This document shows, in pieces, positions 8,972 through 17,192 of a DNA stretch of 64,000 nt (positions within the stretch are counted from its first letter, which is position 1; each line of letters begins with the position of its first letter). This stretch comes from Salinivirgaceae bacterium (lineage in GTDB: Bacteria > Bacteroidota > Bacteroidia > Bacteroidales > SZUA-534), in the NCBI GenBank assembly GCA_017474765.1, contig JAFVGW010000029.1:18950-82949 (forward strand), written 5' to 3'. Position numbers and translations under genes: made by a program. Below the pieces are notes generated by a model. It saw only the letters and a program-made list of their open reading frames with translations. It was not told the DNA's origin and ran no database searches.

Positions 8972-10279
8972 ATGGGAATACTGCAGCGTTTTAAAGCAAA
9001 ATTAAACTATGGCTTGGGAGTTTGCTACGAGATAGGAAAATACATGGAACAGGATATTAACGAAGCCATAAAATACTACAATCTGGCTGTAGAGCAGGGA
9101 AACACAAACGCCATGTGCAACCTGGGGGTATGCTACATGAGGGGAAATGGCGTGGCGCAGGATACCGCGAAGGCCGTTGAGTTGTACACCAAAGCCGCCG
9201 AACTGGGCAACCAAGGCGCGCAGAACAATCTGGGTGCCTGCTACAAAGACGGAATCGGCGTGGAGCAGGATTTTGCCAAAGCCTTCGAGTGGTTCACTAA
9301 ATCGGCAGAGCAAGGCTACGCAATAGCGCAGTTCAATTTGGGCAACTGCTACGGTGTGGCGCAGGATTATGCCCAAGCAGTCAAATGGTTCGAGAAAGCC
9401 GCAAAACAGAAACACTCTGGCGCACAATTCGCTTTAGGTCTTTATTATGCAGCAGGACAGGGCGTGGCGCAGAACTATCGGAAAGCCGTCGAGTGGTTCA
9501 CTTTGGCGTCGGAACAAGGGCATGCCGAGGCGCAATACAATCTTGGCATTTGCTACGAGCAGGGTCTTGGCGTGGCGCAAAATTCCGACAAGGCCTTTGA
9601 GTGGACCGCCAAAGCGGCCGAGCAGGGCTTTGCCGAAGCACAAAACAATCTGGGCTACCGCTACCAAAGCAGCAAAGGCGTGGCTCTGGACATTGAAAAA
9701 TCTGCCTATTGGTACACCAAAGCCGCTGAGCAAGGTCACGCATTGGCGCAGTCGAGTTTGGGCGGTTTTTATTTCGACGGAAGGGGCGTTGAACAGGATT
9801 ATCAGAAGGCCGTTTATTGGCTCACCAAGGCTGCCGAACAGGGCAATACGGGCGCGCAGTGCAATCTTGGAGTCTGCTACAAAAACGGAAATGGAGTTGA
9901 ACAGGATTACAAGAAAGCCGTTGAGTGGTACACCAAGGCTGCCGAGCAGGGCGACGCAACAGCGCAGTATAATCTGGCCATTTGTTATGCCAACGGACAA
10001 GGCGTGGCAAAAGACAATGAAAAATGCACCGAATGGCTCACCAAAGCGGCCAAGCAGGGATACGCCAGCGCACAAGCCACATTCAAAAACATATTCGACA
10101 ACTTCTTGAAATTGGCCGAGCAGGGCAACATGCAGGCGCAGTTCAACGTGGGCAACTGCTACAAAGACGGACTCGGCGTTGCCAAAGATAAGCAGAAAGC
10201 CGCCGAATGGTACGCCAAGGCCGCCAGACAAGGCTCTGCCGAAGCGCAGAATCGATTGAATGACATGGAACAAGGATAA
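8972..10279 (+). CDS. Sel1-like repeat protein (about 11 repeats)
   Basis: The 435-residue protein is almost entirely Sel1/TPR-like 36-residue repeats of the form A(Q/E)xNLGxCYxxGxGVxQDxxKAxxWxxKAAEQG. One unit near residue 125 lacks the GxG segment, and one near residue 365 is lengthened (KNIFDNFLKLAEQGN). No signal peptide is visible, so it is probably cytoplasmic and works as a protein-binding scaffold. It directly follows the hybrid kinase (17 nt) and precedes a second Sel1 gene (21 nt), which suggests a three-gene operon and a link to signalling. The binding partner is unknown. Confidence 0.93.
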   Translation: MGILQRFKAKLNYGLGVCYEIGKYMEQDINEAIKYYNLAVEQGNTNAMCNLGVCYMRGNGVAQDTAKAVELYTKAAELGNQGAQNNLGACYKDGIGVEQDFAKAFEWFTKSAEQGYAIAQFNLGNCYGVAQDYAQAVKWFEKAAKQKHSGAQFALGLYYAAGQGVAQNYRKAVEWFTLASEQGHAEAQYNLGICYEQGLGVAQNSDKAFEWTAKAAEQGFAEAQNNLGYRYQSSKGVALDIEKSAYWYTKAAEQGHALAQSSLGGFYFDGRGVEQDYQKAVYWLTKAAEQGNTGAQCNLGVCYKNGNGVEQDYKKAVEWYTKAAEQGDATAQYNLAICYANGQGVAKDNEKCTEWLTKAAKQGYASAQATFKNIFDNFLKLAEQGNMQAQFNVGNCYKDGLGVAKDKQKAAEWYAKAARQGSAEAQNRLNDMEQG

Positions 10280-10300
10280 TAATTGTAAAATCCTGAAAAT

Positions 10301-10849
10301 ATGGCGTTTAATCAGTTGCGGGCGGTTTTTAACTTCTACAGGGGATTTCGTTCCGATGCAAGACAGCATTATGCGCAGGCGGTGAAATATTACACCAAAG
10401 CCGTTGGATTGGGGTGCGAGGAGGCGCAAGTCAATCTGGGCCAATGCTATTTATCGGGGAAAGGCACTGCGCAGGATTATGCCAAAGCCGTCGAACTGTT
10501 CGCCAAAGCGGCTGAACACGGATTTGCGGCGGCTCAATACAGTTTAGGCACTTGCTACGAGCAAGGCCTTGGTGTGTCGCGGAATCATGTGACGGCCTTC
10601 AATTGGTTCACCAAAGCGGCTGAGCAGGGACATGCCGACGCACAAAACAAACTGTCGGTCTGCTACATGAAGGGGCTTGGCATTAAGCGGGATATTGAAA
10701 AAGCCATTAAGTGGGGGTTGAAAGCCGCCAGACAAGGAAACGCCGAAGCGCAAAGTAATGTGGCCGATTGGAAGAAACAGGGGCTGATACAAAATGATGT
10801 TGATGCCGATGAACATTATGATATTTTCTATGATCTCGACCATTGCTGA
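10301..10849 (+). CDS. Sel1-like repeat protein (about 4 repeats)
   Basis: The 182-residue protein has about four Sel1 repeats (YYTKAVGLGCEEAQVNLGQC, FAKAAEHGFAAAQYSLGTC and two more) and an acidic tail ending YDIFYDLDHC. It has no signal peptide. The repeats closely resemble those of the preceding gene, so it is probably a partial tandem duplicate. It is likely the last gene of the kinase-Sel1-Sel1 operon, because the next gene is convergent on the minus strand. Confidence 0.9.
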   Translation: MAFNQLRAVFNFYRGFRSDARQHYAQAVKYYTKAVGLGCEEAQVNLGQCYLSGKGTAQDYAKAVELFAKAAEHGFAAAQYSLGTCYEQGLGVSRNHVTAFNWFTKAAEQGHADAQNKLSVCYMKGLGIKRDIEKAIKWGLKAARQGNAEAQSNVADWKKQGLIQNDVDADEHYDIFYDLDHC

Positions 10850-10971
10850 AAAAGTCTTCCGAAACGTGGCAATTGTGGGCGCAGAAGAAACTGCAGAACG
10901 GTTTTAATCGGCTGAATATATTTGGGTATAGACAATGCGTGCGCCTCTACAACATTCATATACACAACAAA

Positions 10972-11610
10972 TTACACACAACTTTCCTTCAGCACCTGCA
11001 GCGCATCTGGTCCGCAGTTCATTACAAGGTCGATAATCGACAGGTTTGGAATGAAGCCGAATCGCTCGCCGAAAACCTGCGTGTAGGGCTGCGGCGCAAA
11101 ATGCGGGTCGGCTGATTGGTGCGACTGCTTCGGGTGGATTGTGTTGCGATAGTCGGGACAATCGGGTGTGTGAACGTAATCGGCGGTCAAAGTCGTGTTA
11201 TCGGGCGTTTTCAGCCATTTTAAGCACACTTCGAGTATTGCGCGGTTATAGTCAAGCAGAAAATCGAAACGGCGCTCGTAGAACGGCAGAATGTCGTCGG
11301 CATAATAGTCGAAAAACGGCGACGACTTGTAGAGCGACCGAATGGTGTTGAAATGGTTCTTCTGCCACGGCGTTTGGTATGCAATGCGTATGTCACGCGT
11401 CATTGGATTGTGCTTATCGCTCTTAAGGATAGGCACTTGCAGCGTCTGCACACAGTTGGGGCCGTAGAGCGCGCAACGGTTGCGGTAACTCTGCTTCGGA
11501 AAGGTCTCGAACTGCTCAATCAGCACCTGGCTGTGGCTGACAATCTTTGTAAACCATTGAACTGGCGCCCAATAAGCGGTGCTTAATAGACAAGTGCTGG
11601 TAGCGAACAT
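10972..11610 (-). CDS. WbqC family protein
   Basis: The 212-residue protein matches the WbqC-like family, found in Bacteroidetes genomes and in O-antigen clusters. Recognisable segments are LLSTAYWAPVQWFTKI at the start, FPKQSYRNRCALYG, LQVPI and WQKNHFNTIRSLYKSSPFFD. The enzymatic activity is not firmly known; a role in glycan or nucleotide-sugar related chemistry is inferred from the clusters in which the family occurs. The gene lies downstream of the ROK kinase across a 250-bp repeat array and converges with the Sel1 operon. Confidence 0.88.
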   Translation of the reverse strand: MFATSTCLLSTAYWAPVQWFTKIVSHSQVLIEQFETFPKQSYRNRCALYGPNCVQTLQVPILKSDKHNPMTRDIRIAYQTPWQKNHFNTIRSLYKSSPFFDYYADDILPFYERRFDFLLDYNRAILEVCLKWLKTPDNTTLTADYVHTPDCPDYRNTIHPKQSHQSADPHFAPQPYTQVFGERFGFIPNLSIIDLVMNCGPDALQVLKESCV

Positions 11611-11612
11611 AG

Positions 11613-11868
11613 TGTTTTATTTTGGTGAATTGGTGAATCGGTTTGTGTTTAGTGTTTAGAGTTTAGCGCTTCGCTGTTTAGAAGTTGAGTTTAAAGTTTA
11701 ACACGTTTAACAGGTTTAAAATAGACTACAGACTACAGACAACGGACTACAGACAAATTTGAGTAATGTTTAAAGTGCAATGATTAATAATTCTCTAATG
11801 CCTGGTGCCTAATGCCTAGTGCCTAATGCCTAGTGCCTAGTGCCCAACACTTAACACCCAACACCATA
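11613..11868 (-). repeat. modular short-period repeat array between ROK kinase and WbqC genes
   Basis: Read in the direction of the flanking genes, the ROK stop is followed by TTAGGCA/CTAGGCA heptamers, then a CATTGCACTTTAAACATTAC segment, then GTCTGTA/GTCCGTT heptamers, then a CTAAACT block with the core CAGCGAAGCGCTAAA, then CCGATTCACCAATTCACC octamers, and then the WbqC start. The same module order is found in the spacers at 12826, 47206 and 52645. No conserved ORF lies inside. Confidence 0.9.
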
Positions 11869-12816
11869 TTACAGATTAGCCAAAACAAGAGCGCTGGCGC
11901 CGAGAATTGCGGCATTGTCGCCCAACTGCGACGGCAGCACCTGCGTTTTGTTCTTGAAGATATTCAGCATATTGGCTTCCATCGAGCGGCGGACAGGCTC
12001 AAACAGAATCTCGCCAGCCTTTGCCAAACCGCCAAACAAAAATATTGCTTGCGGGCTTGTAATTGCCACAAAATCAGCCAACGCACGGCCCAACATTTCG
12101 CCTGTGAACTCAAAAACTTCTTTGGCAATGGCATCACCACGGCTGGCCGCCTGCGACACTTTCAAAGCCGTCAGTTCGCTGTTCGGGATTGAGCGTAACT
12201 CACTGTCAATATTACGTTTAGCCAACAGTTCGGTTGCTGTGCGCACCACGCCCGTTGCCGACACGTAGGTCTCAAGGCAGCCTTTGCGTCCGCAACCGCA
12301 GTCGCGCCCGCCACGCTCAACAATCACGTGGCCGCACTCGCCTGCAAATCCGTCGTGGCCGTAGAGCATCTTGCCACCAGTCACAATGCCGCTGCCAAGG
12401 CCCGTTCCAAGGGTAATCTCAATGAAATCGGTCATTCCCTTTGCACCGCCGTACACCATCTCGCCAATGGCGGCTGCGTTGGCATCGTTAGTAAGGAATA
12501 CGGGCACACCGAATTGATTCTTAAAGGCTTCAACAATCTTCACCAGGCCCTTCCACGGCAGGTTGGCGGCATTCTCAATGCAACCGCTGAAGTAGTTGCC
12601 GTTGGCCGCACCAATGCCAATGCCCGAAAGTTTGCAAGGCTGCTCAATCGTGCCAAGCAATTGCCTTATGCCTTCGGAAACAGCGTCGGCGAACGCTTGA
12701 AAATCAGCGTGCCCGCTAGTGGGTATGCTGCTTTGGGCGAGTATCTCGCCATTGTCAGTCACAAGGCCGAAAGCGGTGTTTGTGCCGCCAATATCGATTC
12801 CAACTGAAAGATTCAT
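11869..12816 (-). CDS. ROK family sugar kinase
   Basis: The 315-residue cytoplasmic protein has the ROK layout: N-terminal phosphate-binding loop GIDIGGTNTAFGLV, a central segment LTNDANAAAIGE, and the zinc/signature region HVIVERGGRDCGCGRKGCLE. Most ROK proteins of this length without an HTH domain phosphorylate glucose or N-acetyl sugars with ATP, so glucokinase is the likeliest role; the sequence alone does not fix the substrate. It lies between repeat-filled spacers, downstream of an MFS permease. Confidence 0.92.
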   Translation of the reverse strand: MNLSVGIDIGGTNTAFGLVTDNGEILAQSSIPTSGHADFQAFADAVSEGIRQLLGTIEQPCKLSGIGIGAANGNYFSGCIENAANLPWKGLVKIVEAFKNQFGVPVFLTNDANAAAIGEMVYGGAKGMTDFIEITLGTGLGSGIVTGGKMLYGHDGFAGECGHVIVERGGRDCGCGRKGCLETYVSATGVVRTATELLAKRNIDSELRSIPNSELTALKVSQAASRGDAIAKEVFEFTGEMLGRALADFVAITSPQAIFLFGGLAKAGEILFEPVRRSMEANMLNIFKNKTQVLPSQLGDNAAILGASALVLANL

Positions 12817-12825
12817 ATTTTTAAA

Positions 12826-13021
12826 AGTTTAGAGTTGAGACGTTTAGAGTTTAGTTTTGGACTTCAGACTACGGACTACAGACAAATTTGAGTAATGAGT
12901 AATGTTTAAAGTGTAATGATTCATAATTCACTAATGCTTAATGCCTAGTGCCTAACACCTAATTTCCAAATCCTAAATCTTAATTCCTAATTTCTAAATC
13001 CTAATTCCTAAATCCAAATTA
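12826..13021 (-). repeat. modular short-period repeat array between MFS and ROK genes
   Basis: In coding direction the MFS stop is followed by TTAGGAA/TTAGGAT units, then TTAGGCACTAGGCATTAA, then a GAATTATGAATCATTACACT segment with TTTAAACATTACTC, then GTCTGTAGTCCGTAGTCTG, then a short CTAAACT block, and then the ROK start. The order is the same as in the 11613-11868 array. Confidence 0.9.
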
Positions 13022-14296
13022 TTAACTCTTCACGTGCTTATATTTGAATATCAACGCGAACGAAACGGCCACCGCCAATGCAAACGCCGCAAATATGTAC
13101 CAGGCAACTGACCAGCCCTGCATCATATCAAACGACGGGTCGCCTAATCGGTTGTAAACGAAGCGATTGACCACCATCTGCGAAAGCAGCGAGCCTACCG
13201 TTGCGCCAAGGCCGTTGGTCATCATCATAAACACGCCTTGCGCGCTCGAGCGAATGTCGTCGGTGGTGTTCAGGTCGACAAAAAGCGAGCCGCTGATATT
13301 GAAAAAGTCGAAGGCCACGCCGTAAACAATCATCGAAAGGACGAAAAGCCAAACGCCGCCTTCGGGGTCACCCAAACCGAAGAATCCGAAGCGGCAAACC
13401 CACGCCAACATCGAAATCAGCATCACTTTCTTAATACCTAACCGCTTCAGAAAGAACGGAATAAGGAGAATGCATAGCGTCTCGGAAACCTGCGAGAGCG
13501 AACTCAGCATTATGTTGTGGCGCACTGCGAAGGCGTCCGCATAGTCGGGATTTTGACCGAAGTCGCTCATAAAAGTGCCCGCAAAACCGAACGTCACCTG
13601 AAGGCACATTCCGAGCATAAACGAGAAAATGAAGAACTGCCGCATCTGTCGGTTGCCAAAGAGCGTAAACGCCCGCAACCCGAGCGCTTCAACTATCGAC
13701 GCCGAGCGTTTGCCGCCGCTTGTGGGGCAGTTGGGCAGCGTGAAGGCATAAACGGCCAGCACTAGCGACCACGCCGCCGAAATGAACAACTGGCGGTAAT
13801 CTTCCTTAAAATCAGTCAAATCGACAATCCACATCGACACAATGAAACCTATGGTGCCGAAAACGCGAATTGGCGGATAGGCGCTCATCGTGTCCATCCC
13901 CGCGCGCTCTAACGCATTGTACGACACCGAGATTCCCAGCGCTACTGTCGGCATAAAGAACGCCACGCTGGCGGCATAGAACGGGAATATCTGCGCGAAA
14001 GTGACATCGGCGCCATATCGCAGTCCCATCAATCCCGCCAAAGCCATAAAGACGGCGGCCAATCCCTGGCACATTCCGAGCAGACGTTGGGCAGGAATCC
14101 ATTTGTCGGCCACAATGCCCATCAAGGCTGGCATAAAAAGCGACACTATGCCCTGCACGGCGAAAAATGCGCCAATGCTTGTGCCCATCCCGATATTGCC
14201 CAAATAAATGCCGAGCGAACTCAGATATGCGCCCCAAACGGCGTATATCATCAGGTTCATTGCAATAAGGCGGATTTTTAAACTTAAATTATTCAT
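13022..14296 (-). CDS. MFS permease, nucleoside:H+ symporter (NupG)-like
   Basis: The 424-residue protein has about 12 membrane segments. The opening MNNLSLKIRLIAMNLMIYAVWGAYLSSLGIYL and the GIVADKWIPAQRLLG loop resemble the nucleoside permease (NupG/XapB) branch of the MFS, common in Bacteroidales. It probably imports nucleosides or a sugar with protons across the inner membrane; the substrate is not certain. The small gene ending at 14333 is upstream and the ROK kinase is downstream, which may hint at uptake followed by phosphorylation. Confidence 0.85.
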   Translation of the reverse strand: MNNLSLKIRLIAMNLMIYAVWGAYLSSLGIYLGNIGMGTSIGAFFAVQGIVSLFMPALMGIVADKWIPAQRLLGMCQGLAAVFMALAGLMGLRYGADVTFAQIFPFYAASVAFFMPTVALGISVSYNALERAGMDTMSAYPPIRVFGTIGFIVSMWIVDLTDFKEDYRQLFISAAWSLVLAVYAFTLPNCPTSGGKRSASIVEALGLRAFTLFGNRQMRQFFIFSFMLGMCLQVTFGFAGTFMSDFGQNPDYADAFAVRHNIMLSSLSQVSETLCILLIPFFLKRLGIKKVMLISMLAWVCRFGFFGLGDPEGGVWLFVLSMIVYGVAFDFFNISGSLFVDLNTTDDIRSSAQGVFMMMTNGLGATVGSLLSQMVVNRFVYNRLGDPSFDMMQGWSVAWYIFAAFALAVAVSFALIFKYKHVKS

Positions 14297-14332
14297 TTAT
14301 TGTTGTTTTAAGTAGTTATTTAAAGCAAGAGT

Positions 14333-14503
14333 TCAATTCTGTTGGCACGAACCATCAGCACTTTTGCAAGCATTTGCCGACGGTTGCTGTGGTGCGCTTG
14401 CGGTTCGTTTCGGCCTGTATTTGCCAAGTTTTTTCGCCTTTTCCCAAGCGGCTTTTTTGGCTTCGTACTCTTCGTAGTGCCGTTCTAAATAATTGTCTGC
14501 CAT
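14333..14503 (-). CDS. small conserved basic/acidic protein (56 aa)
   Basis: A short reverse-strand gene from ATG 14503 to TGA encodes MADNYLERHYEEYEAKKAAW and then a Lys-rich helix followed by a Ser/Ala/Gln-rich tail ending CQQN. The MADNYLE opening followed by E/K-rich helix is a pattern I associate with small Bacteroidetes proteins often mislabelled dehydrogenase; I do not know its function. It starts 16 nt after the acyltransferase stop, so it is probably in that operon. Confidence 0.75.
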   Translation of the reverse strand: MADNYLERHYEEYEAKKAAWEKAKKLGKYRPKRTASAPQQPSANACKSADGSCQQN

Positions 14504-14519
14504 GGCTTAAATTGCTTTA

Positions 14520-15866
14520 TTACAGCGTTTTCAGCACGCTTAAAATCTTGTCGCGGCACTCGGTCAGGCGCAGCCAGTCGGCGTTTTTGCGACGGCGCAT
14601 ACGGTTGACGCGGGCGCGGGCAGTGGTCTTGCGGAACCAGACGTAGTAGCGGAACGCCAGTGAGCCCAGATAGGGCAGCACAATCAGAACCACAAATGCC
14701 ATCCACCATTTCGGCAAGAATATCAGCAACGGAATCAAGTAGATAAGATGGCATAGGAAGAACAAAACCACGGCAATCACAAACCGCACCGAACTCAGGA
14801 ACTGCGGGTCTTTGATGCCGCGCGAGAGGCGCATCGGGAGAGCGAACGGCAGAATGTTCGGCACAAATCCAGCCACGAAAACAGGCAGGAACAGCAGTTG
14901 CAGCAGGCGGCTGAAGAAGATTCCAATGGCCGAGTACTTATCGCGGGCAACAGCCCAAAGGCGCAGATTGAGTTTTTTCAACAGTGTGCGGAACTCATCG
15001 GCCAGCGACTTAACGTTTTCGTATTCAGCCGATTGCGACTGTGCGAAATCGAGCAGTTTTTGCCCCGTCTGCTGCTTTTGGGCAAGCAGGTCGGTGTGCT
15101 TCACGCTGCGGCGGCTCTGGCGGCCCTGATAAAGGTTGTTGATGTAGATATCGTCCAGAGTTTCAAGAGTTTTGTACTCCGCTTCGTTGTCCAAGTTGAG
15201 CATCAGCGGCAGCATTCCCGCACGGATTTCCTCCATGAGCGCGGCCATGGCCTTCTGCGGATTCTCGTGATACAAATCCTTGTATTTGGCCACCTGGATT
15301 GGCTTGCCGTACTGCACCATAAACCGTGCGCCAACATTGATGTAGTGAGTGTAGTCGAGTCCGGCGGGCACAATCTCAAGCCCCAGTTTGAAGTCGTTGC
15401 GTTCTTCGGCCATGAAGGCAATTCGCGCCACGCCTTTCTTCAATTGTCGCAGACGGCGCTCGCCAACATGGCTTCCTTCGGGCAGCACAACCAGTTTCTG
15501 GCGGTCTTGCAGCACGCCCACGGCCTCCTCAAACGACGCGTCGTTGTTCTTAAGTTCCTTCACGCCGTCGCGGATGCGATAGAGTGGAAGTATCTTCAAG
15601 AATCTCAGCGTGTTGGCAATCAGCTTCGACTTGCCGAAAATATCGGCGCGAGCCATAAAAACCGCACGGCCGTGCACATTGTATATAATGCACAGAGCGT
15701 CCATCAGCGTGTCCTGATGGTTGGGCGTGATAATCACTGGGCGGTCCTTCGGAATGTTGTCGAGCCCGACAATGGTGGTCGTCTTAAAGAATTTCCTGAC
15801 GAAAAATCTCGAATAGTGCTTCAGCAGTGTGTAGCCAATCGAGAAGTCTTGTATAGGTTTCTGCAT
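14520..15866 (-). CDS. 1-acyl-glycerol-3-phosphate acyltransferase (PlsC-like), long form
   Basis: The 448-residue membrane-associated enzyme carries the PlsC motifs: NHQDTLMDAL (HX4D catalytic pair, about residue 50) and VVLPEGSH (acyl-acceptor binding, about residue 127). Single-domain PlsC proteins are about 240 residues; here a further 200 residues include a helical linker and hydrophobic segments near the C-terminus (LLQLLFLPVFVAGFVPNILP and VRFVIAVVLFFLCHLIYLIP). Its likely role is acylation of lysophosphatidic acid or a related lipid in phospholipid synthesis. It starts its own transcript, since the gene upstream is divergent. Confidence 0.88.
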   Translation of the reverse strand: MQKPIQDFSIGYTLLKHYSRFFVRKFFKTTTIVGLDNIPKDRPVIITPNHQDTLMDALCIIYNVHGRAVFMARADIFGKSKLIANTLRFLKILPLYRIRDGVKELKNNDASFEEAVGVLQDRQKLVVLPEGSHVGERRLRQLKKGVARIAFMAEERNDFKLGLEIVPAGLDYTHYINVGARFMVQYGKPIQVAKYKDLYHENPQKAMAALMEEIRAGMLPLMLNLDNEAEYKTLETLDDIYINNLYQGRQSRRSVKHTDLLAQKQQTGQKLLDFAQSQSAEYENVKSLADEFRTLLKKLNLRLWAVARDKYSAIGIFFSRLLQLLFLPVFVAGFVPNILPFALPMRLSRGIKDPQFLSSVRFVIAVVLFFLCHLIYLIPLLIFLPKWWMAFVVLIVLPYLGSLAFRYYVWFRKTTARARVNRMRRRKNADWLRLTECRDKILSVLKTL

Positions 15867-16087
15867 AAAAGTTCAATTAGTTGCGACAAAATTATTAGAA
15901 TTTTGATATTTGAAGTTCAGAATGTTGAATAAATGAAACTATTGATGAACAAGTCGGTTTGCTGCATTTTCAGGCATCCATGTGCATTTAATGTTGATTA
16001 TTTAGGATGCGTTCCAACAATATCATCTTAAAAAAATTGTTTATTTAGCGACGTTTGATTTCTTTTGTGAAATAAAATTTAAAACCA

Positions 16088-16852
16088 ATGAATTTACGTC
16101 TTGTTTATACGGCATTAAGCCTGATTGTTTGTGCCAATGCATTTGCGCAGGTGAAGGGCGGGCACAATCAGAAATTGGCGAAACTCTACAATTCAGGCAA
16201 ATATGAGATTTGCTTGTTCAAGGCCGAAGATATGTGTGAGGACCCAGCAGCAAGCCGCGAGGCCGAGCCGCACCTCTATGCAGCCATGTGCATGGTGAAA
16301 CTCTATCTGTCGCCCGATGCCGAAGTTGCCGCCGACTATAAGGACGGCATGCGCCAGGCCATCAAGTACACACAAAAATTCATCCGCAAGGACGTTGAAG
16401 GCGAACTCTACGCGCAGAATCTCGATTTCATCAACGAACTGAAGAAACACGTTAAAACCGAGATTAAGACGAATTTCGACAAAGGGAACTACTCGAAAGC
16501 GGCAACTGCAGCCAAGAACTACGAGAAACTGAACCAGAAAACCGACTATCTGTTCATGTATTATTCAGGCATTCTCAAATGTATGTCGAACAACATGACT
16601 CAGGGCGAGCACGAAATGAGCGAGGCCCGCACCAAACTGACCGAGCAGATTGTCAACGGAGGCTCCATCAAGGCCGACCCAATTGTCAAAAGCATGATTG
16701 TCGACGGCATAATGAAGTATACGCAGGATTTGGTGGCCGACAAGCGCAAGAAAGACGCTGAGGCTGTCATCACGCTGGCCAACAAGATTTTCCCCAACGA
16801 TGGCTATATCACTGTGCAATACAATATGATAATGGGTAACCAGAAGAAATAA
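16088..16852 (+). CDS. secreted helical (TPR-like) protein of unknown function
   Basis: The 254-residue protein has a clear signal peptide (MNLRLVYTALSLIVCANAFA, cleavage after AFA). The mature part is largely helical with paired-helix spacing typical of degenerate TPRs (KLAKLYNSGKYEICLFKAED, NFDKGNYSKAATAAKNYEKL, KKDAEAVITLANKIFPNDGY). It is likely periplasmic and may be a protein-interaction module. No enzyme motif is present. The gene is monocistronic, with a strong terminator right after it. Confidence 0.75.
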   Translation: MNLRLVYTALSLIVCANAFAQVKGGHNQKLAKLYNSGKYEICLFKAEDMCEDPAASREAEPHLYAAMCMVKLYLSPDAEVAADYKDGMRQAIKYTQKFIRKDVEGELYAQNLDFINELKKHVKTEIKTNFDKGNYSKAATAAKNYEKLNQKTDYLFMYYSGILKCMSNNMTQGEHEMSEARTKLTEQIVNGGSIKADPIVKSMIVDGIMKYTQDLVADKRKKDAEAVITLANKIFPNDGYITVQYNMIMGNQKK

Positions 16853-16874
16853 TTTTTTGATGCTCACCACCACC

Positions 16875-16912
16875 GAAGACACAGACTGATTAGGTTTGTG
16901 TCTTCTTTTTTT
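16875..16912 (+). terminator. intrinsic terminator
   Basis: GAAGACACAGAC (16875-16886) pairs with GTTTGTGTCTTC (16894-16905) with one wobble around a 7-nt loop, followed by seven T residues. It ends the TPR-like gene transcript. Confidence 0.9.
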
Positions 16913-17127
16913 GGAATAAAGTGAAACGGCCTCCGATGGGGAGTCGGAAGCCGTTTCTGATTGTGGCGGACGGGGAGTCCGCATAGCAACTAAAAACCTA
17001 TTATGAAGAAAATATTGTCTTAATCAGACGATGCAAATGTAGGCCGGCAAACGGCGCGCGGTGGTTAAGGTCTGGTTAAAAAGAGTTAACAAAACGTTAA
17101 ACCGTGCGGAAAGTGCCGCAGGAACGA

Positions 17128-17135
17128 TAAATTTG
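17128..17135 (+). promoter_or_regulatory. -7 box candidate (TAAATTTG) for the kinase-regulator operon
   Basis: TAAATTTG matches TAnnTTTG exactly, though no clear -33 element is seen. A start site near 17142 would exclude the in-frame ATG at 17061 and favour the GTG at 17193 as the kinase start. Confidence 0.45.
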
Positions 17136-17192
17136 CATCGCCGGTTCCGAAAAAATCGGCTTTTGACTAATTTTGACAAAAAATCTAAAGCA

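Noticed and set aside
9434..10444. 336-codon repetitive open frame antisense to the Sel1 genes
   Set aside because: Its repeats are only the complement of the Sel1 repeats.
16928..16978. Two GC-rich hairpins (CGGCCTCCGA/TCGGAAGCCG and GCGGAC/GTCCGC) after the TPR-like gene terminator
   Set aside because: Real hairpins, but no T tract, no conserved partner and no gene; probably REP-like remnants, too little to assign.
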